From Bacteroidota bacterium (GTDB taxonomy: Bacteria > Bacteroidota > Bacteroidia > AKYH767-A > 2013-40CM-41-45): a DNA stretch of 64,000 nt. Below the pieces are notes generated by a model. It was not told the DNA's origin, searched no databases, and saw only the letters and a program-made list of their open reading frames with translations. Of the stretch, positions 26,943 through 35,451 are shown piece by piece; position 1 is the stretch's first letter; each line of letters starts with the position of its first letter. Both the position numbers and the translations under genes were made by a program. The stretch spans positions 62,001-126,000 of the forward strand of contig QQVM01000005.1 of assembly GCA_003389385.1 (NCBI GenBank), in the 5' to 3' direction.

Positions 26943-28395
26943 CCTGCATCAAATGAATGGCCTTTGCGCTTTCTTTGGTATTCATAAAACCGAATCCCAT
27001 TCTTGTACTGTTCAGCTTCTTGCCGGCGCCAATATTATGCAACAGACCTTTAGGGAGAATGAATCCTTTTTTAAATAGAGCATCGGAAACTTCCGGAAGT
27101 TTTATTTTCCTGTCAAACTTTGCCCAGATAGACAATCCCCCGTCAGGGATTTTAAATTCTATGACATCTGAAAGCAGCTCTTTCAGCATCCCGCACACAA
27201 AGTCCCTGCGTTCATGGTAAATCTTCAGTGTCTTCTTTATATGCCTCCGCAATTCTCCTTCATTGATTAGTTCAGCCAGAACCTGTTCAGTAATCGGATC
27301 ACCCTGTCCGTCTATAATTTGCCTTAATTTGCTGAGTTCTTTGATGAGGTTTGCTGGAGCAGAAATATAACCTGTTCGCATGGCAGGGGAGAGCGTCTTA
27401 CTGAACGAACCTATATACACTACCATTGCTTTTCTGTCTGCGCTGGCCAGTGGCAAAATCGGACTGCTGTCGAAATGATAATCGTAGTCATAGTCATCTT
27501 CAATAATGATAAATTTGAATTGCTCTGCAAGTTGAAGCAGTTTCATTCTTCTTTCGGCGCTAAGAGTAACGGTGGTAGGGTAGTGATGATGCGGGGTCAC
27601 ATAAATTGCCCGTATTTTCTTTCTCTTACATATTTTTTCAATTTCATCGACATCAAGTCCCTCTTCATCCACATTTACTCTGAGTAATTTTGCACCTGCA
27701 TGTTCAAACAATAAGTCAGCGTATCGGTAACTCAGGTAAGAGCTGATCACAGTATCACCTTTTTCAATCAATACCTGAGAAAGCAGGTACAGTCCCATTT
27801 GAGTACCTCTTGTTACGAGAATATGATCTTCGCATGTTTGAAGACCGGCCGTTTCGTTAAGATGATTTGAAATAGCTTTACGTAAGGCAGGACGACCTTC
27901 CACTTCCACATAAGAAAACAATGGATGATTGCTCTTCCTTGACATTACGCTTTTGTATGTTCTGCTGATAAGTGCTGCAGGAATCAGCCTGGTATCAGGG
28001 CCGTCGTGAAACCCGGGAATATGCCTGTTCGGAACAGCAGGTTCGTGAATCATGGAATTGATCCGAAAGTTAAATCCGGTACAACAGTTTCTTTTTTCTT
28101 CTTCATCCTTCTCTGTGAATCTGCTGGCTTTTATCTCAGGTAACTTTTCACTTACGAATGTTCCTTTCGATTGTTTGCTGTAAATCCATCCCTGTGAATA
28201 CAGCTCATCATAAGCCTTAACTATAGTCTGACGGTTCATCCCAACCGCCTCTGCGAGTATTCGTGTCCCCGGTATTTTGGTTCCGGGTCTTATGATGCCG
28301 TGCTTTATCTGCTGTATGATGCTGTTGCTGATCTGCAGAAAGAGAGGAACTGATGAATCCTTCTCGAGTTGTATGATGTTTTTCCAGGGAAGCAT
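26923..28395 (-). CDS. MocR-type (GntR HTH + aminotransferase fold) PLP-dependent transcription regulator
   Basis: 490 residues. The N-terminal about 80 residues are a GntR winged helix (PLFLQISNSIIQQIKHG; GTKIPGTRILAEAVGMNRQTIVKAYDELYSQGWI). A linker follows, then a fold-type I aminotransferase domain with the PLP site motifs EDDYDYDYHF and the Schiff-base Lys in YIGSFSKTLSPAMRTGY. Such PdxR/GabR-like proteins use PLP or an external aldimine as effector. No PLP-synthesis or GABA genes are adjacent. Just upstream of its start there is an 8+8 inverted repeat, which suggests autoregulation. Confidence 0.93.
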   Translation of the reverse strand: MLPWKNIIQLEKDSSVPLFLQISNSIIQQIKHGIIRPGTKIPGTRILAEAVGMNRQTIVKAYDELYSQGWIYSKQSKGTFVSEKLPEIKASRFTEKDEEEKRNCCTGFNFRINSMIHEPAVPNRHIPGFHDGPDTRLIPAALISRTYKSVMSRKSNHPLFSYVEVEGRPALRKAISNHLNETAGLQTCEDHILVTRGTQMGLYLLSQVLIEKGDTVISSYLSYRYADLLFEHAGAKLLRVNVDEEGLDVDEIEKICKRKKIRAIYVTPHHHYPTTVTLSAERRMKLLQLAEQFKFIIIEDDYDYDYHFDSSPILPLASADRKAMVVYIGSFSKTLSPAMRTGYISAPANLIKELSKLRQIIDGQGDPITEQVLAELINEGELRRHIKKTLKIYHERRDFVCGMLKELLSDVIEFKIPDGGLSIWAKFDRKIKLPEVSDALFKKGFILPKGLLHNIGAGKKLNSTRMGFGFMNTKESAKAIHLMQDIIKKI

Positions 28396-28398
28396 ATG

Positions 28399-28441
28399 TG
28401 GTCTATTTAATACGTTAAAACCGGACTACTAAGATAGACCA
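28399..28441. promoter_or_regulatory. Probable operator of the MocR-type regulator
   Basis: TGGTCTAT (28399-28406) and ATAGACCA (28434-28441) form a perfect 8-base inverted repeat 27 bases apart. It begins 4 bases upstream of the regulator's ATG and 60 bases upstream of the divergent small secreted-protein gene. On the leftward strand a related half-site, AGTAGTCCGG, lies inside the spacer. Position and symmetry fit an autoregulatory binding site; binding is inferred. Confidence 0.5.
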
Positions 28442-28500
28442 TCAAGTTAGTAATTTTATATGCGATAAAAAAATAATACCAACCTTTAAATTGATAAGAG

Positions 28501-28869
28501 ATGAAAACGCACATCACATTCTATTCTATTGCCTTGTTTTTGGCATTGTTTGCAGTCACATCGTTTTCCGCTGCACAATACTCCGATACTGATTACTTTG
28601 TACAAGGACTTCGATCAAAGGAAATCAAGCCGCAAACAATAATACATCTGTCGGAAGATCCAGTATTCTATGATGCAAATGGAAAGAAACTAAATGAAAA
28701 CACTGATCACTTTGGGGTGAATATAGATAAAAGTGATCCTTATTTTAAAAATCTGGAACGTTACAAAAGGCTGAATCCATCCAAATACATTAAACAAAAT
28801 CCTGTGAATGATAACAACCCTTCACTACCTAAAGAAAGGCAAGTGAAAAGGAAACTGCGTCAAAGCTGA
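28501..28869 (+). CDS. Small secreted protein of unknown function
   Basis: 122 residues. A clear signal peptide (MKTHITFYSIALFLALFAV..., cleavage near SFSA-AQ) is followed by a polar, Lys/Asn/Pro-rich domain. I recognise no domain; DPVFYDANGKKLNEN is the only compact motif. The product is probably periplasmic. It diverges from the MocR regulator and is followed by a strong terminator, so it is a single-gene unit and a possible target of that regulator. Confidence 0.7.
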   Translation: MKTHITFYSIALFLALFAVTSFSAAQYSDTDYFVQGLRSKEIKPQTIIHLSEDPVFYDANGKKLNENTDHFGVNIDKSDPYFKNLERYKRLNPSKYIKQNPVNDNNPSLPKERQVKRKLRQS

Positions 28870-28885
28870 TGCCTGCTTTTCGCAG

Positions 28886-28934
28886 GGAGCCGGATGTTTC
28901 GACTGATTGTCGATGCATTTCCGGCTCCTTTTTT
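28886..28934 (+). terminator. Rho-independent terminator
   Basis: GGAGCCGGA pairs with TCCGGCTCC, with an inner stem TCGAC/GTCGA, followed by six T residues. It lies 16 bases after the stop of the small secreted-protein gene. Confidence 0.85.
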
Positions 28935-28977
28935 ATATTAAATTAATCGAGATCACATGTAATAAAATATTTCTGCC

Positions 28978-29346
28978 TTAGGCGATTCTCAAAATCTTTT
29001 CCATTTTTCTGCCCTTGGCTAATTCATCCACCAGCTTGTCAAGATATCTCACTTTTTGCGTGACAGGATTTTCAATTTCTTCCACACGGTAACCGCAAAT
29101 GACTCCTGTAATCAGTTTTGCATTCGGATTTAACTTGGCAGCCTTAAAGAATTCTTCAAATGTTGATTTCTTGTCAATCTGCTCTTTGAGTTTTTTATTG
29201 TCAAATCCCGTAAGCCATTCGATCACCTGATGCAGTTCCTCCTTCGTTCTTCCTTTCTTTTCCACTTTTTCAATGTACATTGGATAGACCGAAGCGAAAA
29301 TCATCTTGGCCATGCGTTCATCGTGATGTGCTGTGCTGCTGCCCAT
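28978..29346 (-). CDS. DUF2200 family protein
   Basis: 122 residues, soluble. The conserved core is easy to see: SVYPMYIEKVEKKGRTKEEL, IEWLTGFD, LITGVICGYRVEEIE and the C-terminal YLDKLVDELAKGRKMEKIL. This matches DUF2200 over its whole length. Function is unknown. The gene stands alone, facing the terminator of the small secreted protein on one side and a 366-base intergenic stretch on the other. Confidence 0.88.
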   Translation of the reverse strand: MGSSTAHHDERMAKMIFASVYPMYIEKVEKKGRTKEELHQVIEWLTGFDNKKLKEQIDKKSTFEEFFKAAKLNPNAKLITGVICGYRVEEIENPVTQKVRYLDKLVDELAKGRKMEKILRIA

Positions 29347-29712
29347 GATGTAATTTAATTAGATTTTTCTTTTCTGTCAAATTTACCAAAAGAATCCCAA
29401 TTTGGAAATCATGCTACAGTTGTAATTCGCAGATGTGAGCATCCCTATTGACTAAGTTGCATTTAGTCGGGTAAAAAGAGTTCCATGCCTACGCGCTTTT
29501 TGCTTCGACAGGTGAAAGTTGTTCAAGTTCGAGATGAATGGTTCGATATTCAGTAACGCGATTAACTATTCCATTAATCTCAATAATCCTACAAATCCCA
29601 GTTCGGACATCCTCCCATCAATCCAACAAATCCAGGTTCAGACATTCTCCCATAAATACCAGGTCAGACATCCCAAAAATCCCAGTTCAGACATCCCCAC
29701 ACCCTGTTCTCC
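29347..29712. other. Intergenic stretch without a convincing gene
   Basis: The 366 bases between the DUF2200 gene and the 3' end of mnmE hold a small hairpin (GACTAA/TTAGTC, 29450-29468), a 23-codon ATG frame at 29485-29556 that I do not believe to be a gene, and a cluster of short degenerate repeats at about 29591-29700. I see no RNA gene or mobile element. Confidence 0.6.
29591..29700 (+). repeat. Four degenerate tandem copies of a GTTCAGACAT-containing unit
   Basis: The element AATCC(C/A)(A/G)GTTC(A/G)GACATyC recurs with its GTyCrGACAT core at 29601, 29636, 29662 and 29685. Steps of 35, 26 and 23 bases make it irregular, unlike a CRISPR. Units are rich in C and A on this strand. In one frame it reads as repeated NPSSDI. 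Confidence 0.6.
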
Positions 29713-31113
29713 TCACTTTCCAATACAAAACTTCGAGAAAATATTATCCAGCAAATCATCACTGGAAATCTGGCCTGTGATGCTTCCCAAGTGATGAAGT
29801 GCATGGCGTAGGTCCTGTGCGATGAAATCATTACTGAGTCCGCTATTGAGTCCTTTCATCACACTTTTAAGAGAGTCTTGTGTCTTCTTTAGCGCATCGT
29901 GATGCCGTACATTACTCACCACGTTATTTCCGACTTTCAACAATCCAGTATTAACCTGTTCGCTTAGCGCTTCTGATATGGAATGCAGATTTTGCTTGTC
30001 TTTCGCGGAAATGAATATCACATGTTCAATGCCTGAAAATTCTTCCTGAAGCTTTTTCATCTCATGCTGCTCACTCTTGTTGCCCACAGGAATTATCCTG
30101 AAGCCCGGAATGATGTGCGACTTAAGATTTTCCAGTTTATTCCTGAGACCCTGCTGCGTTTCGTTGCTTACATCAAACACATAAAGTATCACCGGACTCT
30201 GTCTTATTTTTTCATAAGTCTTTTCTACGCCAATCTTTTCAATCGCATCGTTCGTTTCGCGGATTCCTGCAGTGTCTATAAACCGGAATTTTACATTGGA
30301 AAGTACTATCTCTTCCTCAATAGTATCTCGTGTAGTGCCGGCTATCTCGCTCACAATTGCACGCTCTTCATTCAGCAAGGCATTCATGAGTGTGGATTTA
30401 CCTACATTCGGTTCCCCGGCTATCACAACAGGAATACCCTGCTTCAGAACATTGCCGATATCAAAGGAGCTGATCAGTGCTTCAATCACATCACTTAGTT
30501 TTGCAACAGTATCCGTTAATTCTTTTCGTCCGGCGAATTCAACATCTTCCTCTGCGAAATCAAGTTCAAGCTCTATTAATGAAGCAAAGTGAATGAGTTC
30601 TTCACGCAACTTTTGTATCGTATCAGAAAAACCTCCTCGCATCTGCTTCAGGGCGAGCTCATGCGCAGCTCCGGAATCGGCAGAGATGAGATCAGCTACA
30701 GCTTCCGCCTGGCTAAGGTCCATCTTACCATTGAGAAAGGCTCTTAACGTGAATTCTCCGGCTTCGGCAAGACGCGCTCCGTGCATCAAGCATGCCTGCA
30801 TGATCTTTTGCTGAATATAAGGCGAGCCATGACAACTGATTTCCACCACGTCTTCCCCCGTATAGGATTTGGGTCCTCGCATGATTGCAAGCAATACTTC
30901 ATCAAGAAGTTTACCTTCGTCTTCAATCATTCCGAAGTGCAGAGTGTGAGTGTTTGCATCGGAAAAATCTTTCGCTCTTCCTTTATGGTCTTTGAATAGT
31001 TTTCCTGCAATGCCGAAAGCATTCGATCCGGATAATCGAATCACAGCTATTGCTCCAGTACCCGGAGCAGTGGCCATTGCCACAATAGTGTCTTTTCTGT
31101 GTATATCAATCAT
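29713..31113 (-). CDS. mnmE: tRNA uridine-5-carboxymethylaminomethyl modification GTPase MnmE
   Basis: The start at 31113 (MIDIHRKDTIVAMATAPG) fits the family; an upstream TTG at 31131 is not needed. About 466 residues. The N-terminal tetrahydrofolate-binding domain has GAIAVIRLSG, the helical domain carries an inserted G domain with GEPNVGKSTLMNALL, TTRDTIEE and FIDTAGIRE, and the C-terminus ends CIGK, the catalytic C-x-G-K motif. With MnmG it modifies the wobble uridine of several tRNAs. A TAnnTTTG promoter element sits 15 bases upstream of the start. Confidence 0.96.
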   Translation of the reverse strand: MIDIHRKDTIVAMATAPGTGAIAVIRLSGSNAFGIAGKLFKDHKGRAKDFSDANTHTLHFGMIEDEGKLLDEVLLAIMRGPKSYTGEDVVEISCHGSPYIQQKIMQACLMHGARLAEAGEFTLRAFLNGKMDLSQAEAVADLISADSGAAHELALKQMRGGFSDTIQKLREELIHFASLIELELDFAEEDVEFAGRKELTDTVAKLSDVIEALISSFDIGNVLKQGIPVVIAGEPNVGKSTLMNALLNEERAIVSEIAGTTRDTIEEEIVLSNVKFRFIDTAGIRETNDAIEKIGVEKTYEKIRQSPVILYVFDVSNETQQGLRNKLENLKSHIIPGFRIIPVGNKSEQHEMKKLQEEFSGIEHVIFISAKDKQNLHSISEALSEQVNTGLLKVGNNVVSNVRHHDALKKTQDSLKSVMKGLNSGLSNDFIAQDLRHALHHLGSITGQISSDDLLDNIFSKFCIGK

Positions 31114-31128
31114 TAATTGTCCAAAATC

Positions 31129-31136
31129 CAAATTTA
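31129..31136 (-). promoter_or_regulatory. Bacteroidota -7 element for mnmE
   Basis: TAAATTTG on the leftward strand matches TAnnTTTG and ends 15 bases before the ATG at 31113. I find no good TTTG -33 partner at the expected distance. Confidence 0.5.
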
Positions 31137-31272
31137 TCTTTTTATGCTCATTTGCTAAAAAAAACTAACTTCGCGCGTGCCTGAATATTTCAAGAAACCG
31201 AATCAAAAACCATAATTCTCCAACGCAAACACATAGTAATGAGCTTCCTGGCTCAAATTTAAGAAAATCATC

Positions 31273-32154
31273 ATGAGCATCTTAGTCAATAAAAACAATA
31301 AAATAATTGTGCAGGGATTCACCGGCAGCGAAGGAACATTTCACGCACAACAAATGCTTGAATATGGTACAAATGTCGTTGGAGGCGTGACTCCGGGGAA
31401 AGGTGGAAGCATGCACCTGGACCGTCCGGTTTTCAATACTGTTTCAGATGCTGTAAAACAAACAGGCGCAGATGTATCCATCGTGTTTGTTCCTCCGGCA
31501 TTCGCTGCGGATGCCATCATGGAAGCTGCAGAAGCAGGCATCGGACTGGTGGTGGCAATCACTGAAGGAATTCCTGTGAAAGACATGATCATGGTGAAAG
31601 AATATCTGAAAGATAAACACACACGTCTGATCGGACCCAATTGTCCGGGTATCATCACTGCAGGGGAATGCAAGGTGGGGATCATGCCGGGATTTGTCTT
31701 TATGCCCGGTAAAATCGGAATTGTGTCCAAGTCAGGTACTCTGACTTACGAAGCAGCCGATCAGGTTGTGAAGGCCGGAATGGGAATTTCCACTGCCATC
31801 GGTATTGGAGGTGATCCTATAATCGGGACTACGACTAAAGAAGCAGTTGAGCTTTTCATGAACGATCCTGAGACGGAAGGAATCATAATGATAGGCGAGA
31901 TCGGTGGCGGACTGGAAGCGGAAGCTGCAAGGTGGATTAAAGAAAATCATCGCAAGCCTGTTGTAGGCTTTATTGCAGGCCAAACTGCACCTCCGGGAAG
32001 AAGGATGGGACATGCAGGCGCAATCGTAGGCGGAGCAGAAGACACAGCAGCAGCGAAAATGAAAATTATGAGTGAATGCGGAATTCACGTTTGTGAATCG
32101 CCTGCAGTCATCGGTTCTACCATGGCCAAGGTGCTCAATAAGGTAATGGCCTGA
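31273..32154 (+). CDS. sucD: Succinate-CoA ligase (ADP-forming) subunit alpha
   Basis: 293 residues, full length. The CoA-binding Rossmann domain opens [26 protein letters not shown], and the ligase domain has [23 protein letters not shown] and the phosphohistidine loop GHAGAIVGG. It forms ATP or GTP from succinyl-CoA in the citric acid cycle, in complex with SucC. No sucC gene is adjacent; the beta subunit must be encoded elsewhere. fabG follows after 20 bases. Confidence 0.96.
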   Translation: MSILVNKNNKIIVQGFTGSEGTFHAQQMLEYGTNVVGGVTPGKGGSMHLDRPVFNTVSDAVKQTGADVSIVFVPPAFAADAIMEAAEAGIGLVVAITEGIPVKDMIMVKEYLKDKHTRLIGPNCPGIITAGECKVGIMPGFVFMPGKIGIVSKSGTLTYEAADQVVKAGMGISTAIGIGGDPIIGTTTKEAVELFMNDPETEGIIMIGEIGGGLEAEAARWIKENHRKPVVGFIAGQTAPPGRRMGHAGAIVGGAEDTAAAKMKIMSECGIHVCESPAVIGSTMAKVLNKVMA

Positions 32155-32174
32155 AATTTTTAAATATATACACC

Positions 32175-32924
32175 ATGAAACTTCTTGAAGGTAAAGTCGC
32201 TCTTGTTACAGGTGCATCCAAAGGCATCGGAAAAGGAATAGCACAAAAACTTGCAGAACATGGCGCAAAGGTCGCGTTTACATACCTGTCTTCTGTAGAA
32301 AAAGGACAGGCTCTTGAGCAGGAACTGAGCAAGAGCGGCGCTACAGTGAAAGGATACCGTTCTGACGCCTCCGATTTCAAGGCTGCTGATGATCTTGTGT
32401 CCGCCGTAATCGCTGATCTTGGCGGACTCGATATTGTAGTGAACAATGCAGGGATTACTCGGGATAACCTTTTAATGAGAATGACTGAAGAGCAATTCAA
32501 CGAAGTGATCCGCATAAATCTGAATTCAGTTTTTAATGTGACAAAAGCCTGCCAGAAACATATGCTCAAGCAGAGAAGTGGCAGCATTATCAATATTAGC
32601 AGTGTAGTTGGAGTGAAAGGAAATGCAGGACAGGCAAACTATGCGGCCTCCAAGGCCGGAATTATCGGTTTCACTAAATCTGTAGCTTTGGAACTCGGCT
32701 CAAGGAACATTCGCTGCAATGCAATTGCACCCGGATTTATTGAAACAGAAATGACCGAGGTGCTTCCTGAAGAAACTGTAAAGCAATGGCGTGAAGCAAT
32801 TCCAATGAAAAGGGGAGGGACTTCAGAAGATGTGGCCAACTCGGTACTCTTCCTTGCTTCGGATCTTTCTGCTTACGTAACAGGACAGGTGCTCCATGTA
32901 AACGGTGGTATGCTCACATACTGA
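32175..32924 (+). CDS. fabG: 3-oxoacyl-[acyl-carrier-protein] reductase
   Basis: 249 residues. The NADP loop is TGASKGIGKG (12-21), NNAG at 90-93, the catalytic S143-Y156-K160 (NYAASK), and the FabG-typical stretches RDNLLMRM and NCIAPGFIETEMTEVL-like (here CNAIAPGFIETEMTEVL) are present. The C-terminus is GQVLHVNGGMLTY. It reduces 3-oxoacyl-ACP in fatty-acid elongation. It lies 20 bases after sucD and is probably co-transcribed with it. Confidence 0.93.
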   Translation: MKLLEGKVALVTGASKGIGKGIAQKLAEHGAKVAFTYLSSVEKGQALEQELSKSGATVKGYRSDASDFKAADDLVSAVIADLGGLDIVVNNAGITRDNLLMRMTEEQFNEVIRINLNSVFNVTKACQKHMLKQRSGSIINISSVVGVKGNAGQANYAASKAGIIGFTKSVALELGSRNIRCNAIAPGFIETEMTEVLPEETVKQWREAIPMKRGGTSEDVANSVLFLASDLSAYVTGQVLHVNGGMLTY

Positions 32925-32964
32925 CAAGCATTTCAGAACAATTCTAAATTTAATAGATTATAAA

Positions 32965-35016
32965 ATGAACAAGACGAGAACTCTCTTTCTTATGTTGCTT
33001 TCTTTCCCTGCATTGCTCTTTGCACAGGGACTGATGAAACCGGAAACACTTCAGCAAATGAAACGACTGGGTGATGCAGGCTTATCTCCTTCGGGTGACA
33101 AGATTGTATATACTGTTCGTTCAATTGATCTGGATGCGAACAAAGGAAATACAGATATATGGATTTATAACTTCAGTACTAAGTCATCTCATCCTCTTGC
33201 TAATGACGCTGCCAATGAAAGCATGCCCAGGTGGAGTAAAGACGGAAAGAAAATTTATTTCCTCAGCAATAAGAATGAAAAGAATGAACTTTGGATGATG
33301 AATGCCGATGGTAGCGGAAAGAGAACAGCTTCTTCTTTCGACAATGACATTCTTCTATATGGCATTGCTCCTTCAGAGGATAAGATTTGGATAGTTATGG
33401 AGGTGAAACTTGATAATGTTAAAGGAAGTGAAATCTATCCGGATCTTCCAAAGGCTACTGGAAAAGTGTATGATGACCTCATGGCACGTCACTGGGATAG
33501 CTGGGCTGACGGAAGTTATAATCATATTTTCATTGCAGACATGAAGAACGGAGTGATCACCGGTCAGGCTACAGATATTATGCAGGGTGAACGTTTCGAT
33601 TCACCGATGAAACCTTTCGGTGGAGATGAACAGATCAGCTGGAGCCCCGATGGAAAATCACTTGCATATTCATGTAAAAAACTGAGCGGACTGGATTATG
33701 CGGTTCAGACAAATTCTGATGTGTATATCTATGATGTTGCCAGTGGCAAAACAAGCAATCTCAGCATAGGTATGATGGGTTATGATAAAAACCCTTCATA
33801 TTCACCGGACGGAAAAATGATTCTTTGGATCAGTCAGGCCGAAAATGGAAACGAAGCCGACCGCCACCGTATTTTTGTACATGAATTCGCGAGCAACACA
33901 GGCAGGGAACTAACTAAAGGCTTCGACCTTGACGCTGACAATGCTTCCTGGTCATCTGATGGCTCTAAGGTGTATTTCATTGCTAATACACAGGCCACCG
34001 AACAAATTTTTGTTTTCAACCTGAACGAGAAAAAGAACAATCCGATTCGCCAGCTCACTTCCGACATTGCTAATTATACATCCTACAGTATTGCGAAATC
34101 GGGCAGGGATGATAAAATCATTGCTACACGAAACAGCATGAGCGTTCCGTCAGACATTTATCTTGTTGATGCTAAAACCGGACAGGCAAGTCAGCTTACT
34201 GATGTAAACAAAGAGATTCTTGCTTCAATTAAAAGAGCTGATGTGAAAAAGAGAATGGTAAAGGCTACGGACGGAAAAGATATTCTTACCTGGGTAATTT
34301 ATCCTCCGGATTTTGATCCTGCTAAGAAATATCCTGCACTTCTCTATTGCCAGGGAGGACCACAAAGCGGAGTCAGTCAGTTCTACAGCTTCCGCTGGAA
34401 CATGCAACTCATGGCTTCACAGGGATATATTGTGGTGGCACCTAACCGCAGAGGATTGCCCGGATTCGGACAAGAGTGGAACGATCAGATCAGCGGTGAC
34501 TGGGGCGGTCAGTGCATGCTGGATCTCTTGAGCGCAATTGATGATGTTGCCAAGGAATCATATGTCGACAATGATCGTCTTGGTGCGGTGGGCGCAAGCT
34601 TCGGTGGATACTCTGTTTTTTGGCTCGCAGGAAATCATAACAAAAGATTCAAAGCATTCATTTCACACAACGGAGTTTATAATCTGGAAAGCATGCTTGC
34701 TACTGAAGAAATCTTCTTCTACAATCATGAATTCGAAGGACCGTATTGGACTACGCCGAAGCCGAAATCATTCGTGAAGTTTTCACCACATACCTATGTG
34801 GCAAACTGGGATACGCCGATTCTTATCATCGCGAACGAAAAAGATTATCGCGTTCCTTATACTCAGGGACTGGAAGCTTTCAGCGCAGCGCGAATGAAAA
34901 ATATTCCTTCAAGACTGCTTACATACCACGACGAAAACCACTGGGTTTTGAAAGCACAAAATTCTGTCATGTGGCAGAGGGAGTTTTTCAGCTGGCTTGA
35001 TAAATATTTGAAATAG
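32965..35016 (+). CDS. Secreted S9-family (prolyl oligopeptidase-like) peptidase
   Basis: The ATG at 32965 is chosen over a GTG at 32905 inside fabG because it starts a signal peptide (MNKTRTLFLMLLSFPALLFA). 683 residues. The first about 420 form a beta-propeller of WD40/PD40-like blades (SPSGDKIVYTV; SWSPDGKSLAYS; SYSPDGKMILWIS). The C-terminal alpha/beta-hydrolase domain has the nucleophile S545 in GASFGGYS, D627 in NEKDYRVPY and H659 in DENHWV. It cleaves short peptides, probably in the periplasm; specificity is not known. Confidence 0.93.
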   Translation: MNKTRTLFLMLLSFPALLFAQGLMKPETLQQMKRLGDAGLSPSGDKIVYTVRSIDLDANKGNTDIWIYNFSTKSSHPLANDAANESMPRWSKDGKKIYFLSNKNEKNELWMMNADGSGKRTASSFDNDILLYGIAPSEDKIWIVMEVKLDNVKGSEIYPDLPKATGKVYDDLMARHWDSWADGSYNHIFIADMKNGVITGQATDIMQGERFDSPMKPFGGDEQISWSPDGKSLAYSCKKLSGLDYAVQTNSDVYIYDVASGKTSNLSIGMMGYDKNPSYSPDGKMILWISQAENGNEADRHRIFVHEFASNTGRELTKGFDLDADNASWSSDGSKVYFIANTQATEQIFVFNLNEKKNNPIRQLTSDIANYTSYSIAKSGRDDKIIATRNSMSVPSDIYLVDAKTGQASQLTDVNKEILASIKRADVKKRMVKATDGKDILTWVIYPPDFDPAKKYPALLYCQGGPQSGVSQFYSFRWNMQLMASQGYIVVAPNRRGLPGFGQEWNDQISGDWGGQCMLDLLSAIDDVAKESYVDNDRLGAVGASFGGYSVFWLAGNHNKRFKAFISHNGVYNLESMLATEEIFFYNHEFEGPYWTTPKPKSFVKFSPHTYVANWDTPILIIANEKDYRVPYTQGLEAFSAARMKNIPSRLLTYHDENHWVLKAQNSVMWQREFFSWLDKYLK

Positions 35017-35073
35017 AAAAATTTAAAAGTGAGGAGTTAGGAAATATTCTGATGATTATTTCTTAAAATACCT

Positions 35074-35081
35074 TACTTTTG
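35074..35081 (+). promoter_or_regulatory. Bacteroidota -7 element for the tRNA-Leu pair
   Basis: TACTTTTG matches TAnnTTTG and ends 41 bases before the first tRNA-Leu. The -33 region is not convincing. Confidence 0.5.
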
Positions 35082-35122
35082 CAGCCCATTCTGATTCTTT
35101 TTGTCTGGTACGAAAAGAATAA

Positions 35123-35202
35123 GCCCAGGTGGCGAAACTGGTAGACGCACCACTTTGAGGGGGTGGCGGGCAACCGTGCGAGTTCGAATCTCGCCCTGGG
35201 CA
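35123..35202 (+). tRNA. tRNA-Leu, anticodon GAG
   Basis: A full cloverleaf can be drawn: acceptor GCCCAGG/CCTGGGC, D arm GCGAAACTGGTAGACGC, anticodon stem CCACT/GGTGG with loop TTGAGGG, a long class II variable arm (CGGGCAACCGTG) and the T arm CGAGT-TTCGAATC-type loop. Discriminator base A; CCA is not encoded. It reads CUU/CUC codons. Confidence 0.95.
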
Positions 35203-35264
35203 CTCCGTTTACCGGGGGTAATTTGATTAAAAAAATTATCCTGACTTGTAAAGTCAAATCATCT

Positions 35265-35348
35265 GCCCGGGTGGCGAAATTGGTAAACGTTGCGGTCTCA
35301 GAAGCCGTTGGAGTTAAATCCTTGTGAGTTCGAGTCTCACCTCGGGCA
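35265..35348 (+). tRNA. tRNA-Leu, anticodon CAG
   Basis: Cloverleaf: acceptor GCCCGGG/CTCGGGC with one G-U pair, anticodon stem GCGGT/GCCGT with loop CTCAGAA, long variable arm, T arm GTGAG/CTCAC. Discriminator A; CCA is not encoded. It reads CUG. It lies 62 bases after the GAG-anticodon tRNA-Leu and is followed by a terminator, so the two form one transcript. Confidence 0.95.
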
Positions 35349-35358
35349 CGATAAAATG

Positions 35359-35390
35359 AAAGGGCTGTCTCAGACAGTCCTTTTATTTTT
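35359..35390 (+). terminator. Rho-independent terminator after the tRNA-Leu pair
   Basis: AAAGGGCTGTC and GACAGTCCTTT form an 11-base stem with one G-U pair and a TCA loop, followed by TTATTTTT. It ends the tRNA transcript 10 bases after the second tRNA. Confidence 0.85.
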
Positions 35391-35451
35391 ATACCTAAAT
35401 CTGTTTAATTGAATTCGGATTTAATTTTTTACCTTTTCAAAAATTCAATGA

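Noticed and set aside
29485-29556. A 23-codon ATG frame (MPTRFLLRQVKVVQVRDEWF...).
   Set aside because: Too short, no domain, and it lies in a repeat-containing intergenic stretch; no further support.
29591-29700. A CRISPR array.
   Set aside because: Only four copies, imperfect, with uneven steps (35, 26, 23 bases) and no real spacers; no cas genes in the window.
29519-29794. A 91-codon frame with repeated NPSSDI.
   Set aside because: It is the translation of the degenerate nucleotide repeats, and it overlaps the 3' end of mnmE on the opposite strand.
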